The position numbers were made by a program, and so were the translations under genes. A stretch of 64,000 nucleotides of DNA from an uncultured Alphaproteobacteria bacterium (GTDB lineage Bacteria > Pseudomonadota > Alphaproteobacteria > Micavibrionales > Micavibrionaceae): the NCBI GenBank assembly GCA_946481075.1, contig CAMLMC010000001.1, positions 806,001 to 870,000 of the forward strand, given 5' to 3'. The notes beneath the pieces are model-generated. The model did no database searches. It was not told the DNA's origin and saw only the letters and a program-made list of their open reading frames with translations. Shown here one piece after another: positions 17,970 through 26,923 of this stretch; positions within the stretch are counted from its first letter, which is position 1, and every line of letters begins with the position of its first letter.

Positions 17970-18287
17970 ATGGAATACGACATCATCCACATCGCCGGAA
18001 AACCTCACGTCCTCGTCCCCTTGCATGATTACACCCAGTTAAAAAACGGTGCCGGATCGGCGGAATTGCCAGACGATATCCTGCAAAAGTTAACGCTGGG
18101 ACAGGAAAACCCCATCAAGATTATCCGCAAATATCGTGGCCTGACACAGGACGAACTGGCGGCAGAGGCTGGAATTTCAAGGCCTTACCTCACGGAAATC
18201 GAAACCGGGCGTAAGGAAGGCTCAATTCGCTCCCTCAAGTCGATTGCCGCCGCGCTCGGCGTACCTTTAGAACGGCTTGCCGCTTAA
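17970..18287 (+). CDS. XRE-family helix-turn-helix regulator
   Basis: A 105-residue DNA-binding protein. Residues 45-100 form a Cro/C1-type HTH (KIIRKYRGLTQDELAAEAGISRPYLTEIETG, with SIRSLKSIAAALGVPLERL). The N-terminal 40 residues (IIHIAGKPHVLVPLHDYTQL) resemble the beta segment found in antitoxins of the HigA/RelB-associated type, but no toxin gene is adjacent. It may repress itself or the two unknown genes that follow on the same strand. No operator was identified. Confidence 0.85.
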   Translation: MEYDIIHIAGKPHVLVPLHDYTQLKNGAGSAELPDDILQKLTLGQENPIKIIRKYRGLTQDELAAEAGISRPYLTEIETGRKEGSIRSLKSIAAALGVPLERLAA

Positions 18288-18349
18288 ATTATTGACATAA
18301 TGCAAGAAGAACGGTATGTTAATCCACTTTTGTTTAAAGGGGATGCCGG

Positions 18350-18862
18350 GTGGCAAACGATATAGTCCGATTTCCAAACGCCAAAAAACCCGCGCCGCAA
18401 AGCGATTTCGCGGCGGCGGTAGATGCGCTTGATGAACCGGACACAAATCTTGATATTCCATGGCTATCGAAACCGGCGCAGCCACGCGCACCGCTCCCGC
18501 CGAAAAACCTGCCCTCCTTCACCGGCACTTATGTCGGGATAACGCCATGGACCGATGAGCCGGACCTTTGCGCGAAGGCCTCTGTTGCGATCTTTGAATC
18601 AAAGGGCGTGCAACTTGGCTTCATCATCAAGGATGGCTCTTTGACCGAAGATATGAATATCGGCGACAAATATAGCTTCACCTATCAACCGCGCCAGCCG
18701 ATTGCCTTCAAGGATGACAAATCCCATCTTGAAAGCGCCGAATATAAAATGGAATATCATTCACCGGAAATTGCCGGTCATTTCTACATGTTTCAAAAAC
18801 CACCCGCCCGCAAAACGGACGTCGACTTCGTTGCTTCCGCGCGGCCCATCCCCCTGCTCTAG
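18350..18862 (+). CDS. Hypothetical protein, 170 residues
   Basis: Unrecognised soluble protein. The GTG start at 18350 is well supported by AAAGGGGA seven bases upstream. The N-terminal 60 residues are Pro/Ala-rich and likely disordered (KPAQPRAPLPPKNLP); the rest alternates short strands, with a segment around VAIFESKGVQLGFIIKDG. It is followed after nine bases by a second unknown gene, so the two probably form an operon. Both proteins contain an AAVD segment followed by a Pro-rich SKP/PSK stretch, which hints at a shared binding partner. Confidence 0.6.
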   Translation: MANDIVRFPNAKKPAPQSDFAAAVDALDEPDTNLDIPWLSKPAQPRAPLPPKNLPSFTGTYVGITPWTDEPDLCAKASVAIFESKGVQLGFIIKDGSLTEDMNIGDKYSFTYQPRQPIAFKDDKSHLESAEYKMEYHSPEIAGHFYMFQKPPARKTDVDFVASARPIPLL

Positions 18863-18871
18863 AAGGCAACA

Positions 18872-19144
18872 ATGAAAAAAGACCGCCCTAACATCAATCT
18901 AAAAGAGAAATTTTCCGAACCGGAAAAAATAGAAGCTGCGCCGGACATCAGTGCGGCAGTGGATGAAACAATCGAATATCCTGTGCTGCCTCAACCAAGC
19001 AAACTATTCGCACGCAGCATGACGGGGCTGGACCCGGTGCCAAAGCCGAAGTTCCCCGAAAAGACACCGGAAGAAATGGCAGAGATTATGAGGCGCGCGC
19101 GCAAGTACATTATACCATTGCCCCCGCGCTCTACTTACGACTGA
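18872..19144 (+). CDS. Hypothetical protein, 90 residues, Pro-rich
   Basis: A short, charged, Pro-rich protein starting MKKDRPNINLKEKF, without membrane segments. A helix near the C-terminus (TPEEMAEIMRRARKY) is the only clear secondary structure. It follows the 170-residue gene by nine bases and converges with the HerA-like gene, the two overlapping by 14 bases at their 3' ends. No family recognised. Confidence 0.5.
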   Translation: MKKDRPNINLKEKFSEPEKIEAAPDISAAVDETIEYPVLPQPSKLFARSMTGLDPVPKPKFPEKTPEEMAEIMRRARKYIIPLPPRSTYD

Positions 19145-20684
19145 TCGACCCCATCGTCCCGCGCAGGATTTCCTTGCCGATATTGCGGCCCACCGAAGAC
19201 ACCGTATTGCGCACCGCTGATTTGGCGGCCTTTTTCATCACATTGTTTTTACGGCCCGTGCCAAAGATGCTGTCGGCAATCGCGCTACCGACCGATGCTG
19301 CCACCGAACTAATGACAACTTTGGCGGTACGAATCACCATACTATCCGCCGGACGCCCCGCCTGCCCTCGCGCTTTCTTTTCTTCTGGCGCGTTGTCATT
19401 TGCGCGGCCCTTCAAAATTTCATAGGCGCTTTCACGGTCTAGCGGCGCATCATATTTATGCCCGACACCATCGGCACTCAACGCTGCGCGCTTTGCCTCA
19501 TCGCTTGCGGGGCCAACCTTGGCAGACGGTGGGCGGATGAGGATGCGGCGAACCATAGATGGCACACCTTTATCTTCCATGGCGGAAACAAGGGCTTCAC
19601 CCACTGCCAGTTCGCCAATGACTTTTTCGACATCGAACGCCGGATTGGCGCGGTATGTTTTTCCCGCATCGCGAATAAACTTCTGCTGCGCCGGCGTGAA
19701 AGCGCGCAACGCATGCTGCACGCGGTTACCAAGCTGTCCTAAAACGCTGTCCGGAATATCTTGCGGGTTCTGTGTGACGAAATATACGCCAACACCCTTG
19801 GACCGGATCAGGCGCACCACCTGCTCGATCTTTTCGAGCAGCGATTTCGGCGCATCGGTAAACAACAAATGCGCTTCATCGAAAAAGAACACGAGACGCG
19901 GCTTTTCCAAATCCCCCGCCTCCGGCAATTCTTCGAACAATTCCGAAAGCAGCCAGAGCATGAAGGTCGCATACAAACGCGGCGCGTTGATCAATTTGTC
20001 GGCGGCCAGAATATTCACATATCCCTTGCCGTCGATATCGCGGCGCATCAGGTCGGGGAGTTCCAGCGCAGGCTCGCCAAAGAAAACATTCCCGCCCTGA
20101 TCTTCCAGTTGTAAAAGCGCACGCTGGATCGCGGCGATCGATGGCTTGCTCACCTGCCCGTAATTAGCCGAAATGGCAGAGGCGTTTTCATGGATGTCAT
20201 TAAGGAGGGCGCGAAGGTCCTTGATATCGAGGATGAGTAACCCTTGCGCATCGGCATGCCTGAAGGCAACATTCAGAACGCCTTCTTGTATATCGTTTAA
20301 TTCCAGCATCCGGGACAAAAGCACCGGTCCGATTTCCGTGATCGTCGTGCGGACGGCGTGCCCTTTTTCGCCAAACACATCCCAGAATGTGACGGGAAAA
20401 GCCTTCGCCTTGAAATCATCAAGGCCAATCAGCGATGCACGATCCGCAATCCATTTTTCCCCGCCTGATTGTTGGCAAAGACCACTCAAATCGCCTTTCA
20501 CATCGGCCATGAACACGGGCACGCCCGCATCGGAAAAACCCTCGGCGAGGCTTTGCAGCGTCACGGTCTTGCCCGTGCCGGTCGCTCCCGCGATCAAACC
20601 GTGGCGGTTCGCCCATTTAAGATGAAAGAATTGCTTGTAACCCGGGTTGCCGGTTTCGGCCCCGATAAAAATATCTGCGCTCAT
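19131..20684 (-). CDS. HerA-like P-loop ATPase (DUF853)
   Basis: A 517-residue protein of the DUF853 family, related to the HerA/FtsK ATPases. Walker A is GATGTGKT near residue 34, Walker B is RLVFFFDEAHLLF near 265, and the arginine-finger-type segment VRLIRSKGVGVYFVTQNP follows. The C-terminal 100 residues are basic and poorly structured. HerA-like enzymes usually move DNA in repair or defence together with NurA; no nurA is nearby, and DUF853 members in proteobacteria typically occur alone, so the role is open. It follows the 106-residue gene by 11 bases. Confidence 0.82.
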   Translation of the reverse strand: MSADIFIGAETGNPGYKQFFHLKWANRHGLIAGATGTGKTVTLQSLAEGFSDAGVPVFMADVKGDLSGLCQQSGGEKWIADRASLIGLDDFKAKAFPVTFWDVFGEKGHAVRTTITEIGPVLLSRMLELNDIQEGVLNVAFRHADAQGLLILDIKDLRALLNDIHENASAISANYGQVSKPSIAAIQRALLQLEDQGGNVFFGEPALELPDLMRRDIDGKGYVNILAADKLINAPRLYATFMLWLLSELFEELPEAGDLEKPRLVFFFDEAHLLFTDAPKSLLEKIEQVVRLIRSKGVGVYFVTQNPQDIPDSVLGQLGNRVQHALRAFTPAQQKFIRDAGKTYRANPAFDVEKVIGELAVGEALVSAMEDKGVPSMVRRILIRPPSAKVGPASDEAKRAALSADGVGHKYDAPLDRESAYEILKGRANDNAPEEKKARGQAGRPADSMVIRTAKVVISSVAASVGSAIADSIFGTGRKNNVMKKAAKSAVRNTVSSVGRNIGKEILRGTMGSISRK

Positions 20685-20695
20685 AATAGGGGTGA

Positions 20696-21016
20696 TTATA
20701 CGCTCGTATCGACGTTCGTGCCAGTGGTAGACGACTTTGACGCCTCCCCATTGTCAAACACGCCTTCAGCCACGTTGTGGGAGTTTTTGGCGCGGAGCGC
20801 AAGGATGGTGATGTTGTTGGCAACTTCAGCGTTTTCGGCTCTGACGTAAAGCTGGTTGAACAGGGCCGCGCCGCCATTCATAAAACTTTCCAATCCGGCG
20901 CGCGAACGGGCGGACAAACCAGGCCCGCCGTTTCTGGCAAAAATCGCGCGGCCATTATCAAGCAGGCTGTTCGCCATGCTCATGATATTCACGCCGCCGC
21001 TCAGGATCGTAGACAT
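20696..21016 (-). CDS. Hypothetical protein, 106 residues
   Basis: A small helical protein, MSTILSGGVNIMSM onward, rich in Ala, Asn and Ser, ending in a Ser/Thr-rich tail. The central helix (NQLYVRAENAEVANNITILALRAK) has the small-residue heptad pattern found in secreted filament proteins, but no family can be named. It lies 11 bases before the HerA-like gene on the same strand, so the two may be cotranscribed. Confidence 0.5.
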   Translation of the reverse strand: MSTILSGGVNIMSMANSLLDNGRAIFARNGGPGLSARSRAGLESFMNGGAALFNQLYVRAENAEVANNITILALRAKNSHNVAEGVFDNGEASKSSTTGTNVDTSV

Positions 21017-21055
21017 GCCCTTATTTTAACCCAAAATTGTTAACTTTTACAAAGG

Positions 21056-21877
21056 TTAATTGGTGAAAAACCGCTCGTTGAGCAGGCTGGGGATAGCGGC
21101 CCGCGCCTTGGTTACAGAGTCCAGATCCAGGTCCGCCATCGCATATCCGGCCCTATCATCTTGAATCTGCGTCAAAATTTCTCCCCACGGGGATATGATC
21201 ATGGAATGTCCCCATGTCGCCCGCCCGCCTTCATGGGTGCCCGCTTGTGCCGGCGCGACGACATAGGCCCCATTTTCAATAGCACGGGCCCTTAAAAGAA
21301 CCTCCCAATGCGCCTGTCCCGTGGGAACCGTAAACGCGGCAGGAATGGTCAAAATCTCTGCGCCCTCCTTGGCTAGCATGCGGTAGAGATGCGGAAATCG
21401 CACATCGTAACAAACACTCATCCCGATCCGCACGCCATCCATGTTGGCGACCACGGTGCGGTCACCGGGGGCGTTGGTGTCGCTCTCGCGGTATTTGTCA
21501 CCGTTCGGCAAATCGACATCGAACATGTGGATCTTGTCGTATGTTGCAATGGTTTGTCCGCTGGCACCAAATAGATAAGAACGGTTGGCGAGCTTCCCGC
21601 CCTCCACGCGAACCGACGAAATGGACCCGATCAAAAGATTGACGCCCAGTTCCTTTGCCAGCGCCGCATAAAATTTGACGGCCGGATGGTCACACTCTTC
21701 ATAGGAACTTGTCCATTTGTCCTCGGGCTTGGCCCGCATCCGGCAGGTATTTTCAGGCGTCGCGATCAATGTCGCACCCTCACCCGCCGCGGAACGGATA
21801 AGCCCTTCGGCCTCCTTCATATTGTCTTCGACGGAAGGCTTGGCGTTTAACTGGATAATGGCTGTTTTGACTATCAT
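21056..21877 (-). CDS. Nitrilase-superfamily amidase, deaminated-glutathione amidase-like
   Basis: A 273-residue carbon-nitrogen hydrolase. The catalytic Glu (TPENTC, residue 42), Lys (YDKIHMFDVDLP) and Cys (CYDVRFPHL) are present with the second Glu in the AIENGAYV segment region. The FDVDLPNG and SVCYDVRFP wording matches the NIT1/NIT2 branch that repairs deaminated glutathione. Its four-base overlap with grxC (ATGA) agrees with a link to glutathione metabolism and is the common alphaproteobacterial arrangement. Omega-amidase activity is the main alternative. Confidence 0.87.
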   Translation of the reverse strand: MIVKTAIIQLNAKPSVEDNMKEAEGLIRSAAGEGATLIATPENTCRMRAKPEDKWTSSYEECDHPAVKFYAALAKELGVNLLIGSISSVRVEGGKLANRSYLFGASGQTIATYDKIHMFDVDLPNGDKYRESDTNAPGDRTVVANMDGVRIGMSVCYDVRFPHLYRMLAKEGAEILTIPAAFTVPTGQAHWEVLLRARAIENGAYVVAPAQAGTHEGGRATWGHSMIISPWGEILTQIQDDRAGYAMADLDLDSVTKARAAIPSLLNERFFTN

Positions 21878-22128
21878 GCCAGAAGCTTATCAAGCTCACC
21901 GCTTTCTTCAAGGGCGTAAAGGTCATCGCATCCGCCAATCGCCTTGTCATCAATGAAGATCTGGGGAACGGTGCGGCGTCCCCCGCTCTTTTCAACGAGC
22001 GCGATGCGGGCTTCGTCATCGTCTGTCACATCAATCTCGGTAAAATCCACATCCTTGGCGTCCAGCAATCGCTTGGCCTTGACGCAATACGGGCAGTAAT
22101 TGGTGGTGTAAACTTCGACTTTGGCCAT
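21874..22128 (-). CDS. grxC: Glutaredoxin 3
   Basis: An 84-residue dithiol glutaredoxin that reduces disulfides and glutathionylated proteins with glutathione. The active site is YCPYCVKAK near residue 11, the cis-Pro is in RRTVPQIFIDD, and the glutathione-binding IGGCDDLYAL follows. It is translationally coupled to the downstream amidase gene. The start ATG is followed by AKVEVYTTNYCPYC, as is standard. Confidence 0.95.
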   Translation of the reverse strand: MAKVEVYTTNYCPYCVKAKRLLDAKDVDFTEIDVTDDDEARIALVEKSGGRRTVPQIFIDDKAIGGCDDLYALEESGELDKLLA

Positions 22129-22174
22129 AAATTCGCTCCTTTTCTTTTTCCAAAAGGGAATATAGGGTCATTTC

Positions 22175-23398
22175 ATGAAAACAAAAGCCCCGAATTCATT
22201 GAATTGCGATGTTGTTTTGTCCGGCGGCGGTCCTGCTGGTTCCTCGCTCGCGCTCATTCTCGCCCGCGCAGGCATGAATATTGTCCTGATCGATCCGGAA
22301 CCGCCGGTGGTGATTGATAAACCCACGGGCCGCACGGCGGCACTGCTCAATACGTCTATCAACGTGCTGAAAGCTGCGGGCATATGGGACGATTTGAAAG
22401 ACAATGTCACGCCTCTGAAGACCATGCGTATCGTCGATGCGCAGGACAAAGACGCAGGCGTGACATTCCATGCCGATGAAATCAATGCGGACCAGTTCGG
22501 TTTTAACATTCCCAATGCGCTTTTAAAATCCGCTGCACTTTTGCGCATACAAAACACACAAAATATGACGTTGCTGACCGATAAATTGCAGGACTATGTG
22601 GTTGACGGGCAACGCGTGATCGCAACCACCGAAGGCGGGCATACAATAAACGCCTCGCTCATCATCGGCACCGACGGACGAAATTCCCGCGTGCGCATGA
22701 TCGCAGGCATAGACGTCGACACGCATGATTACGGGCAAAGCGCGATCACCTGTCTGATCACGCACACAAAACCCCACCATTCCACCTCGACCGAATTCCA
22801 CCGCGCCGGGGGGCCGTTTACCTTCGTGCCCATGCCGGGCAATCAATCGAGTGTCGTCTGGGTTGAAAAAACCGATGATGTCCAAAATTTTCTTTCCTTG
22901 AAAAAACAGGAATTCGAACAGGCGTTACAGGATCGCTCGCAGGGACTTCTCGGCACCATTTCCCTTGCCTCCAAGCCTGAAAGCTGGCCGCTGATGTACC
23001 TGTCCGCTGATAAGGTGACCGGCAACCGCGCCGCAATTGCCGCCGAAGCCGCGCATGTGATGTCGCCCCTTGGCGCACAGGGACTGAATCTTTCCTTACG
23101 CGATGTCGCCGGACTTGCCGAAACCATGATTGATGCCGCGCGCCTTGGTGAAGATATTGGCGGGGAACTTGTCCTGGCGCGCTATGAAAGCCGCCGCCAT
23201 CTTGATCTGCTCACGCGCACCAAAGGCATTGATGTCTATAACAGGCTTGTCGCGCACGATGTTTCGTTTTTGCAAGATCTGCGCAGGCTTGGGATCAAGG
23301 GCCTTGATAGAATCGCACCGATCAAACATCTGGCGATGGAACATGGGCTTGCCCCCACCATCGATGATGGCCGCATTCTTCGTGGTCAGGCTCTCTAA
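22175..23398 (+). CDS. UbiH/UbiF/COQ6-family FAD hydroxylase
   Basis: A 407-residue flavin monooxygenase that probably hydroxylates a ring position in ubiquinone synthesis. The Rossmann motif VVLSGGGPAGSSLALILARAG, the DG motif IIGTDGRNSRVR and the second FAD motif GNRAAIAAEAAHVMSPLGAQGLNLSLRD are all present. Which ring carbon it acts on (UbiH, UbiF or the alphaproteobacterial UbiL type) cannot be told from sequence reading alone. The 3' end overlaps convergent comF by four bases. It is divergent from grxC. Confidence 0.88.
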   Translation: MKTKAPNSLNCDVVLSGGGPAGSSLALILARAGMNIVLIDPEPPVVIDKPTGRTAALLNTSINVLKAAGIWDDLKDNVTPLKTMRIVDAQDKDAGVTFHADEINADQFGFNIPNALLKSAALLRIQNTQNMTLLTDKLQDYVVDGQRVIATTEGGHTINASLIIGTDGRNSRVRMIAGIDVDTHDYGQSAITCLITHTKPHHSTSTEFHRAGGPFTFVPMPGNQSSVVWVEKTDDVQNFLSLKKQEFEQALQDRSQGLLGTISLASKPESWPLMYLSADKVTGNRAAIAAEAAHVMSPLGAQGLNLSLRDVAGLAETMIDAARLGEDIGGELVLARYESRRHLDLLTRTKGIDVYNRLVAHDVSFLQDLRRLGIKGLDRIAPIKHLAMEHGLAPTIDDGRILRGQAL

Positions 23399-24138
23399 TA
23401 TTTAAACTGCTCCGGCCTGACAACGCGGGCCAGCGTGAGGACTAACACTTTTGCCGCGCCCCCTTTCAAAAGCGCCTTCGCACATTCGCTGACCGTCGAT
23501 CCGGTGGTATAGACGTCATCGATCAGGACGATGGTTTTCCCCGCGATGCCATCCGCCCGCTTCGGGTTGACCGCAAACGCGCCGCGCACATTCTCCGCCC
23601 GCTCGTTCGCCTTCAGATGTCCTTGCGTCGGCGTCGCGCGCGTGCGGATCAGGGCATCGAGAATGGCGGGCCTGCAAGAAACCTTCGCGGCCTGCTGCGC
23701 CATCACGGCGGCCTGATTGTATCGCCGCCTCAATAGCCGCCAACGGTTGAGCGGGACGGGAACGATTACGTCCGCATCCGCCCACATTTCCGCCCCCGCG
23801 AGTTTCAGCCACGGCCCCATCGTCACGACGGCGTGCATTTTATCGCCATGCTTAAATCCCAGAATCAGGTCACGGGACGCATCGTCATAGATCAGCGCAG
23901 ACCGCGCCTTTTCAAATACCGGCGCTTCTTTCAGGCAGGCGGCACAAAGGCTCTCACCCGTTTCAAACTCATTCACAAATTCGAATGGAAACCCGCATAT
24001 TCCGCAAAAAGGCTCGGAAATGAAGGAAAGCTGCCCCCATGCGGAAGGGCTGAGCGTGCCTTGCGAATCCACCTCTTCCCCGGTCAAAACACAACGGGGC
24101 GGTAAAACCGTATCTATCATAAAGTTTAATATCTTCAT
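23395..24138 (-). CDS. comF: ComF family protein, phosphoribosyltransferase-like
   Basis: A 247-residue protein with an N-terminal zinc ribbon (CGICG and CAAC, with earlier PPRC) and a C-terminal type I PRTase fold whose PRPP loop reads IVLIDDVYTTGSTVSEC. ComF is required for DNA uptake in competent bacteria, where it acts on the cytoplasmic side, though many non-competent species keep it with unknown role. Next to nit-grxC and the NDUFAF5-like gene, this is a well-known alphaproteobacterial neighbourhood. Confidence 0.9.
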   Translation of the reverse strand: MKILNFMIDTVLPPRCVLTGEEVDSQGTLSPSAWGQLSFISEPFCGICGFPFEFVNEFETGESLCAACLKEAPVFEKARSALIYDDASRDLILGFKHGDKMHAVVTMGPWLKLAGAEMWADADVIVPVPLNRWRLLRRRYNQAAVMAQQAAKVSCRPAILDALIRTRATPTQGHLKANERAENVRGAFAVNPKRADGIAGKTIVLIDDVYTTGSTVSECAKALLKGGAAKVLVLTLARVVRPEQFKY

Positions 24139-24275
24139 TCCGCCGCAAGCTTATGAAATAAAATAACAATTTTCCAGTGACGATCTTCGGGAAAACACAA
24201 TTTTCTTTACTTTTTGCATAAACACGGGCATAAATTTCATTCTCGGCGGAATTTCGTAAAAAATTAAGCGAAAGC

Positions 24276-24417
24276 ACGAGATGTGTGAACAATTGAAGAA
24301 TTTTGTGGCGAGAAAAGCGGTTTCGAGAACCGCATCGCAGAATACATAGAAGTATTTGAGAAGCGGAAACGTAGAAACCGCTTTTCGCAGACCAAAAGAC
24401 AAAAATTGTTCGCTCGT
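24276..24417. ncRNA. Candidate structured RNA or large inverted repeat
   Basis: A 142-base stretch folds almost end to end into one rod. From outside in: ACGAG/CTCGT (24276-24280 with 24413-24417), GAACAATT/AATTGTTC (24287-24294 with 24404-24411), TTTTGT/ACAAAA (24301-24306 with 24399-24404), the 13-base stem GAAAAGCGGTTTC/GAAACCGCTTTTC (24312-24324 with 24374-24386), CCGC/GCGG, and a tip AATAC/GTATT. It lies in the 311-base gap between comF and the methyltransferase gene. A symmetric fold does not show which strand is transcribed. A 6S-like rod RNA, a leader element or a DNA-level repeat are possible; I recognise no named family. Confidence 0.45.
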
Positions 24418-24449
24418 CTCACCTGCCTGACCCTAATAGCGGATGTGTA

Positions 24450-26903
24450 ATGGGCCAGACGAAGACGTTAAAAACGCAACACAATTCCATCAGCAACGGC
24501 AATTCGCCGATGGCGATGGTCTCCGCCCCTCCTTCTGAAAAATCCTATGAAGAATCCCACGCCGAATATAAGGCGATTTTGAATTCCATCCCCGATGCGG
24601 TTATCCGTAAGGCATGGTTCACCATGGCGCACCTTGTTCTGGCACCGGGGGCCAAAGTCGTCGATATGGGATGCAGCGAAGGCGCGATGACATTCGCCAT
24701 GGCGGTGATGAATCCGGATTATCATTTCATCGGCATTGACCGCGACCGCAACCTGATCCGCCAGGCACGTGACCTGTATCAATTGCAAAACCTCGAATTT
24801 GTCTGTGGCGATATCGGCGGCAACGTTCTGCCCGAAAATTCTGTCGATGCGCTGATCAATTCCTTCATACTGCACGAAGTCTATTCCGCCGAACATTGCA
24901 ATGAAAAGGCCGTCGAAAACATGATCGAACGGCACTTCAAATTCCTGAAGAATGACGGCCTTCTGTTCATCCGCGACTTCTCGCTTCCCGAAAGTTCTTA
25001 TGTCCTGCTCGAAATGCCGGACGAACCATCCTATCCTGATCAGGGCGTTGCAGGACTGTCCGAACCCGAATTGTTGATCCAGTATTCGGAAAAGGCACGC
25101 CCGCGCGATGATGATGCGCACCGCGGCTTTTATCTGGAAGAATTGCCGCCGCGTTTCCCCCGCACCCGTCTGTTCCGCCTTCCTTACAAATGGGCGTATG
25201 AATTCGTCCTGCGCAAGGATGATCGCGAATACTGGGAAGAAGAACTGCATAAGGAATATGCGTTCTTTACCGAACGCGACATGCGCCGCGCATTGAAAAA
25301 CTTCGATGCCCGCCTGCTCTATACGGCGCCGCACTGGGACAACCAGATCGTGAAGGCGCGCTTTGAGAAGAAATTCAAACTCTTCGATGAAAACGGCAAA
25401 CTGCTCGGCAACCCGCCAACCAGCTTCATCACACTGGCGCAGAAGGTCGGCGAAAAGAAATCCCTGCATCTTCTGGAACGTAAACCATCGCGCAATCCGA
25501 ACCGCTCTATACGCATCACCGCGATGCGCGATGAAATCGACGGACGTATTCAGGATATCGTTTCCCGCGATCAGGAAATTGTCGAAATCCTTCCCTATCG
25601 CGTTGAAAACGGAAAAACACTCAAAATTTTTGTGCATGAAGGCGTGCCGCGCGGGCTTGTGAATGCCGTGCCGCGCAACGGCCCGAATATCGATGGCAAA
25701 CGCTGGTCCGGCCATATGACAGAGGCCATCGCGATCCCCGAAGATATTTTTTCGGGCATCACGCCGGGCGATATGAAATCGACCCTGATGTTCGCGCGTG
25801 ATTATCTGGGGTTGAAAGCATCCCCGGGCAAGGATATCGAAGACGGCCCCGGCTTCTTTCCGGCACCGGACCATATCGACGAACGCATCCAGACGAAATA
25901 TCTTCAGGTTCAGGCCCCCGACGGCCCGATCACTCCAAAACACATCCTCTCCGACCTGACAGGATTTTCCACACAAGGGCGCATCCGCGAAGTCGATGCC
26001 CAGCGCGTTTTAAATGCCATCGGCATCGGCCTTATTCCCTCCTCGCGCCTTGAGATGCAAATCCTCGCGCTCTATGAAAGACTCGAACTCCCCTACGAGG
26101 CGTGGGCCGATTGTCCGCTCGCCCTGCAGACGGAAGAACCGGAAAAGGTTACCAAGCTAAAAGAAGTCGTCGATAAACTGGCAATGCACGACCACCGTTT
26201 CAAAGATATTCGCGGCACGGCGGGGCAAATCCGCACAAACCATTCCGTCTTCGTCGATGAAGGTCAGGTTAAAGGCGGCGTGCAGGGCCTCGCAAGCCGT
26301 GAAATGGAATTCATTCTTCAGGAAGACAAATCGCAAAACACGGCCGTCATTTTGCCGCTGACCAAATCCATCAACGGCGAAGTCATGGCCGGCGTTGTGG
26401 AAGACTATCTCCCTGTACCGCAGCGTTACAAAGGCAATGGCTATATCCTCACCTGCCCGTCGATGCCGCTGCCGAAGGAAATCACGAATTTCGAACTCGC
26501 CCGGAAATACATCGCTGAAAAATTCGATGTGCCGATCGATTGCGTCTCCCGTATGGGGGAGAGCTATTTCAGCCATATCGGCCTGACACCACAACGAATC
26601 TATCCCTTCGCAGTTTCGACCGCAGGCTGCTCGGGATGGCGCAAAGTCGGGCGGGGCCATGGTGTCACGGCCTTTACGCCGCTTTATAACCTTTGGAAGA
26701 TGCTTTACTGGGACAATCATGACAGTTTCCTGAAAGTTGCTGGTTACGCCTATGCCGCCACATTGGGCCGTAATCATGATCTTTCACCCAAGGCGGCCTT
26801 CGCCAAAAAACTCGCAGATGTAAAGGCTGTGCCCATGTCGATGAAATCGACGCCCATGGGGCTTTCCATGTCTTCTTCAAGCTCCCTTGCCCGCGATCGC
26901 TGA
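24450..26903 (+). CDS. Large two-part SAM-dependent methyltransferase, second half unknown
   Basis: An 817-residue cytosolic protein. Residues about 50-230 are a class I methyltransferase: motif I KVVDMGCSEGAM (69-80), acidic motif GIDRDRNLI (95-103), and a CGDI segment. Residues from about 420 onward form a long second part that I do not recognise; conserved-looking stretches include VFVHEGVPRGLV-type turns, RMGESYFSHIGLTPQRIYPFAV and SGWRKVGRGHGVT, and the C-terminus is Met/Ser-rich. A GGA precedes the ATG at 24450; an in-frame ATG 20 codons later is an alternative. The NDUFAF5-like methyltransferase gene follows after 20 bases. The target of methylation cannot be inferred. Confidence 0.7.
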   Translation: MGQTKTLKTQHNSISNGNSPMAMVSAPPSEKSYEESHAEYKAILNSIPDAVIRKAWFTMAHLVLAPGAKVVDMGCSEGAMTFAMAVMNPDYHFIGIDRDRNLIRQARDLYQLQNLEFVCGDIGGNVLPENSVDALINSFILHEVYSAEHCNEKAVENMIERHFKFLKNDGLLFIRDFSLPESSYVLLEMPDEPSYPDQGVAGLSEPELLIQYSEKARPRDDDAHRGFYLEELPPRFPRTRLFRLPYKWAYEFVLRKDDREYWEEELHKEYAFFTERDMRRALKNFDARLLYTAPHWDNQIVKARFEKKFKLFDENGKLLGNPPTSFITLAQKVGEKKSLHLLERKPSRNPNRSIRITAMRDEIDGRIQDIVSRDQEIVEILPYRVENGKTLKIFVHEGVPRGLVNAVPRNGPNIDGKRWSGHMTEAIAIPEDIFSGITPGDMKSTLMFARDYLGLKASPGKDIEDGPGFFPAPDHIDERIQTKYLQVQAPDGPITPKHILSDLTGFSTQGRIREVDAQRVLNAIGIGLIPSSRLEMQILALYERLELPYEAWADCPLALQTEEPEKVTKLKEVVDKLAMHDHRFKDIRGTAGQIRTNHSVFVDEGQVKGGVQGLASREMEFILQEDKSQNTAVILPLTKSINGEVMAGVVEDYLPVPQRYKGNGYILTCPSMPLPKEITNFELARKYIAEKFDVPIDCVSRMGESYFSHIGLTPQRIYPFAVSTAGCSGWRKVGRGHGVTAFTPLYNLWKMLYWDNHDSFLKVAGYAYAATLGRNHDLSPKAAFAKKLADVKAVPMSMKSTPMGLSMSSSSSLARDR

Positions 26904-26923
26904 TCGCACTACCATATCCTTCC

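Noticed and set aside
17970..18287. A toxin-antitoxin pair around the XRE regulator.
   Set aside because: The flanking genes show no toxin fold: one side is an outer-membrane LpxR-like protein, the other an unknown Pro-rich protein.
24287..24301. GAAC-N7-GAAT, a near match to the SOS box.
   Set aside because: The last base differs and the sequence is fully explained as the left arm of the large inverted repeat.
24468..25976. A 502-codon open frame on the minus strand opposite the large methyltransferase gene.
   Set aside because: The plus-strand frame has clear methyltransferase motifs and a start; the minus frame has Phe/Asp-rich shadow composition.
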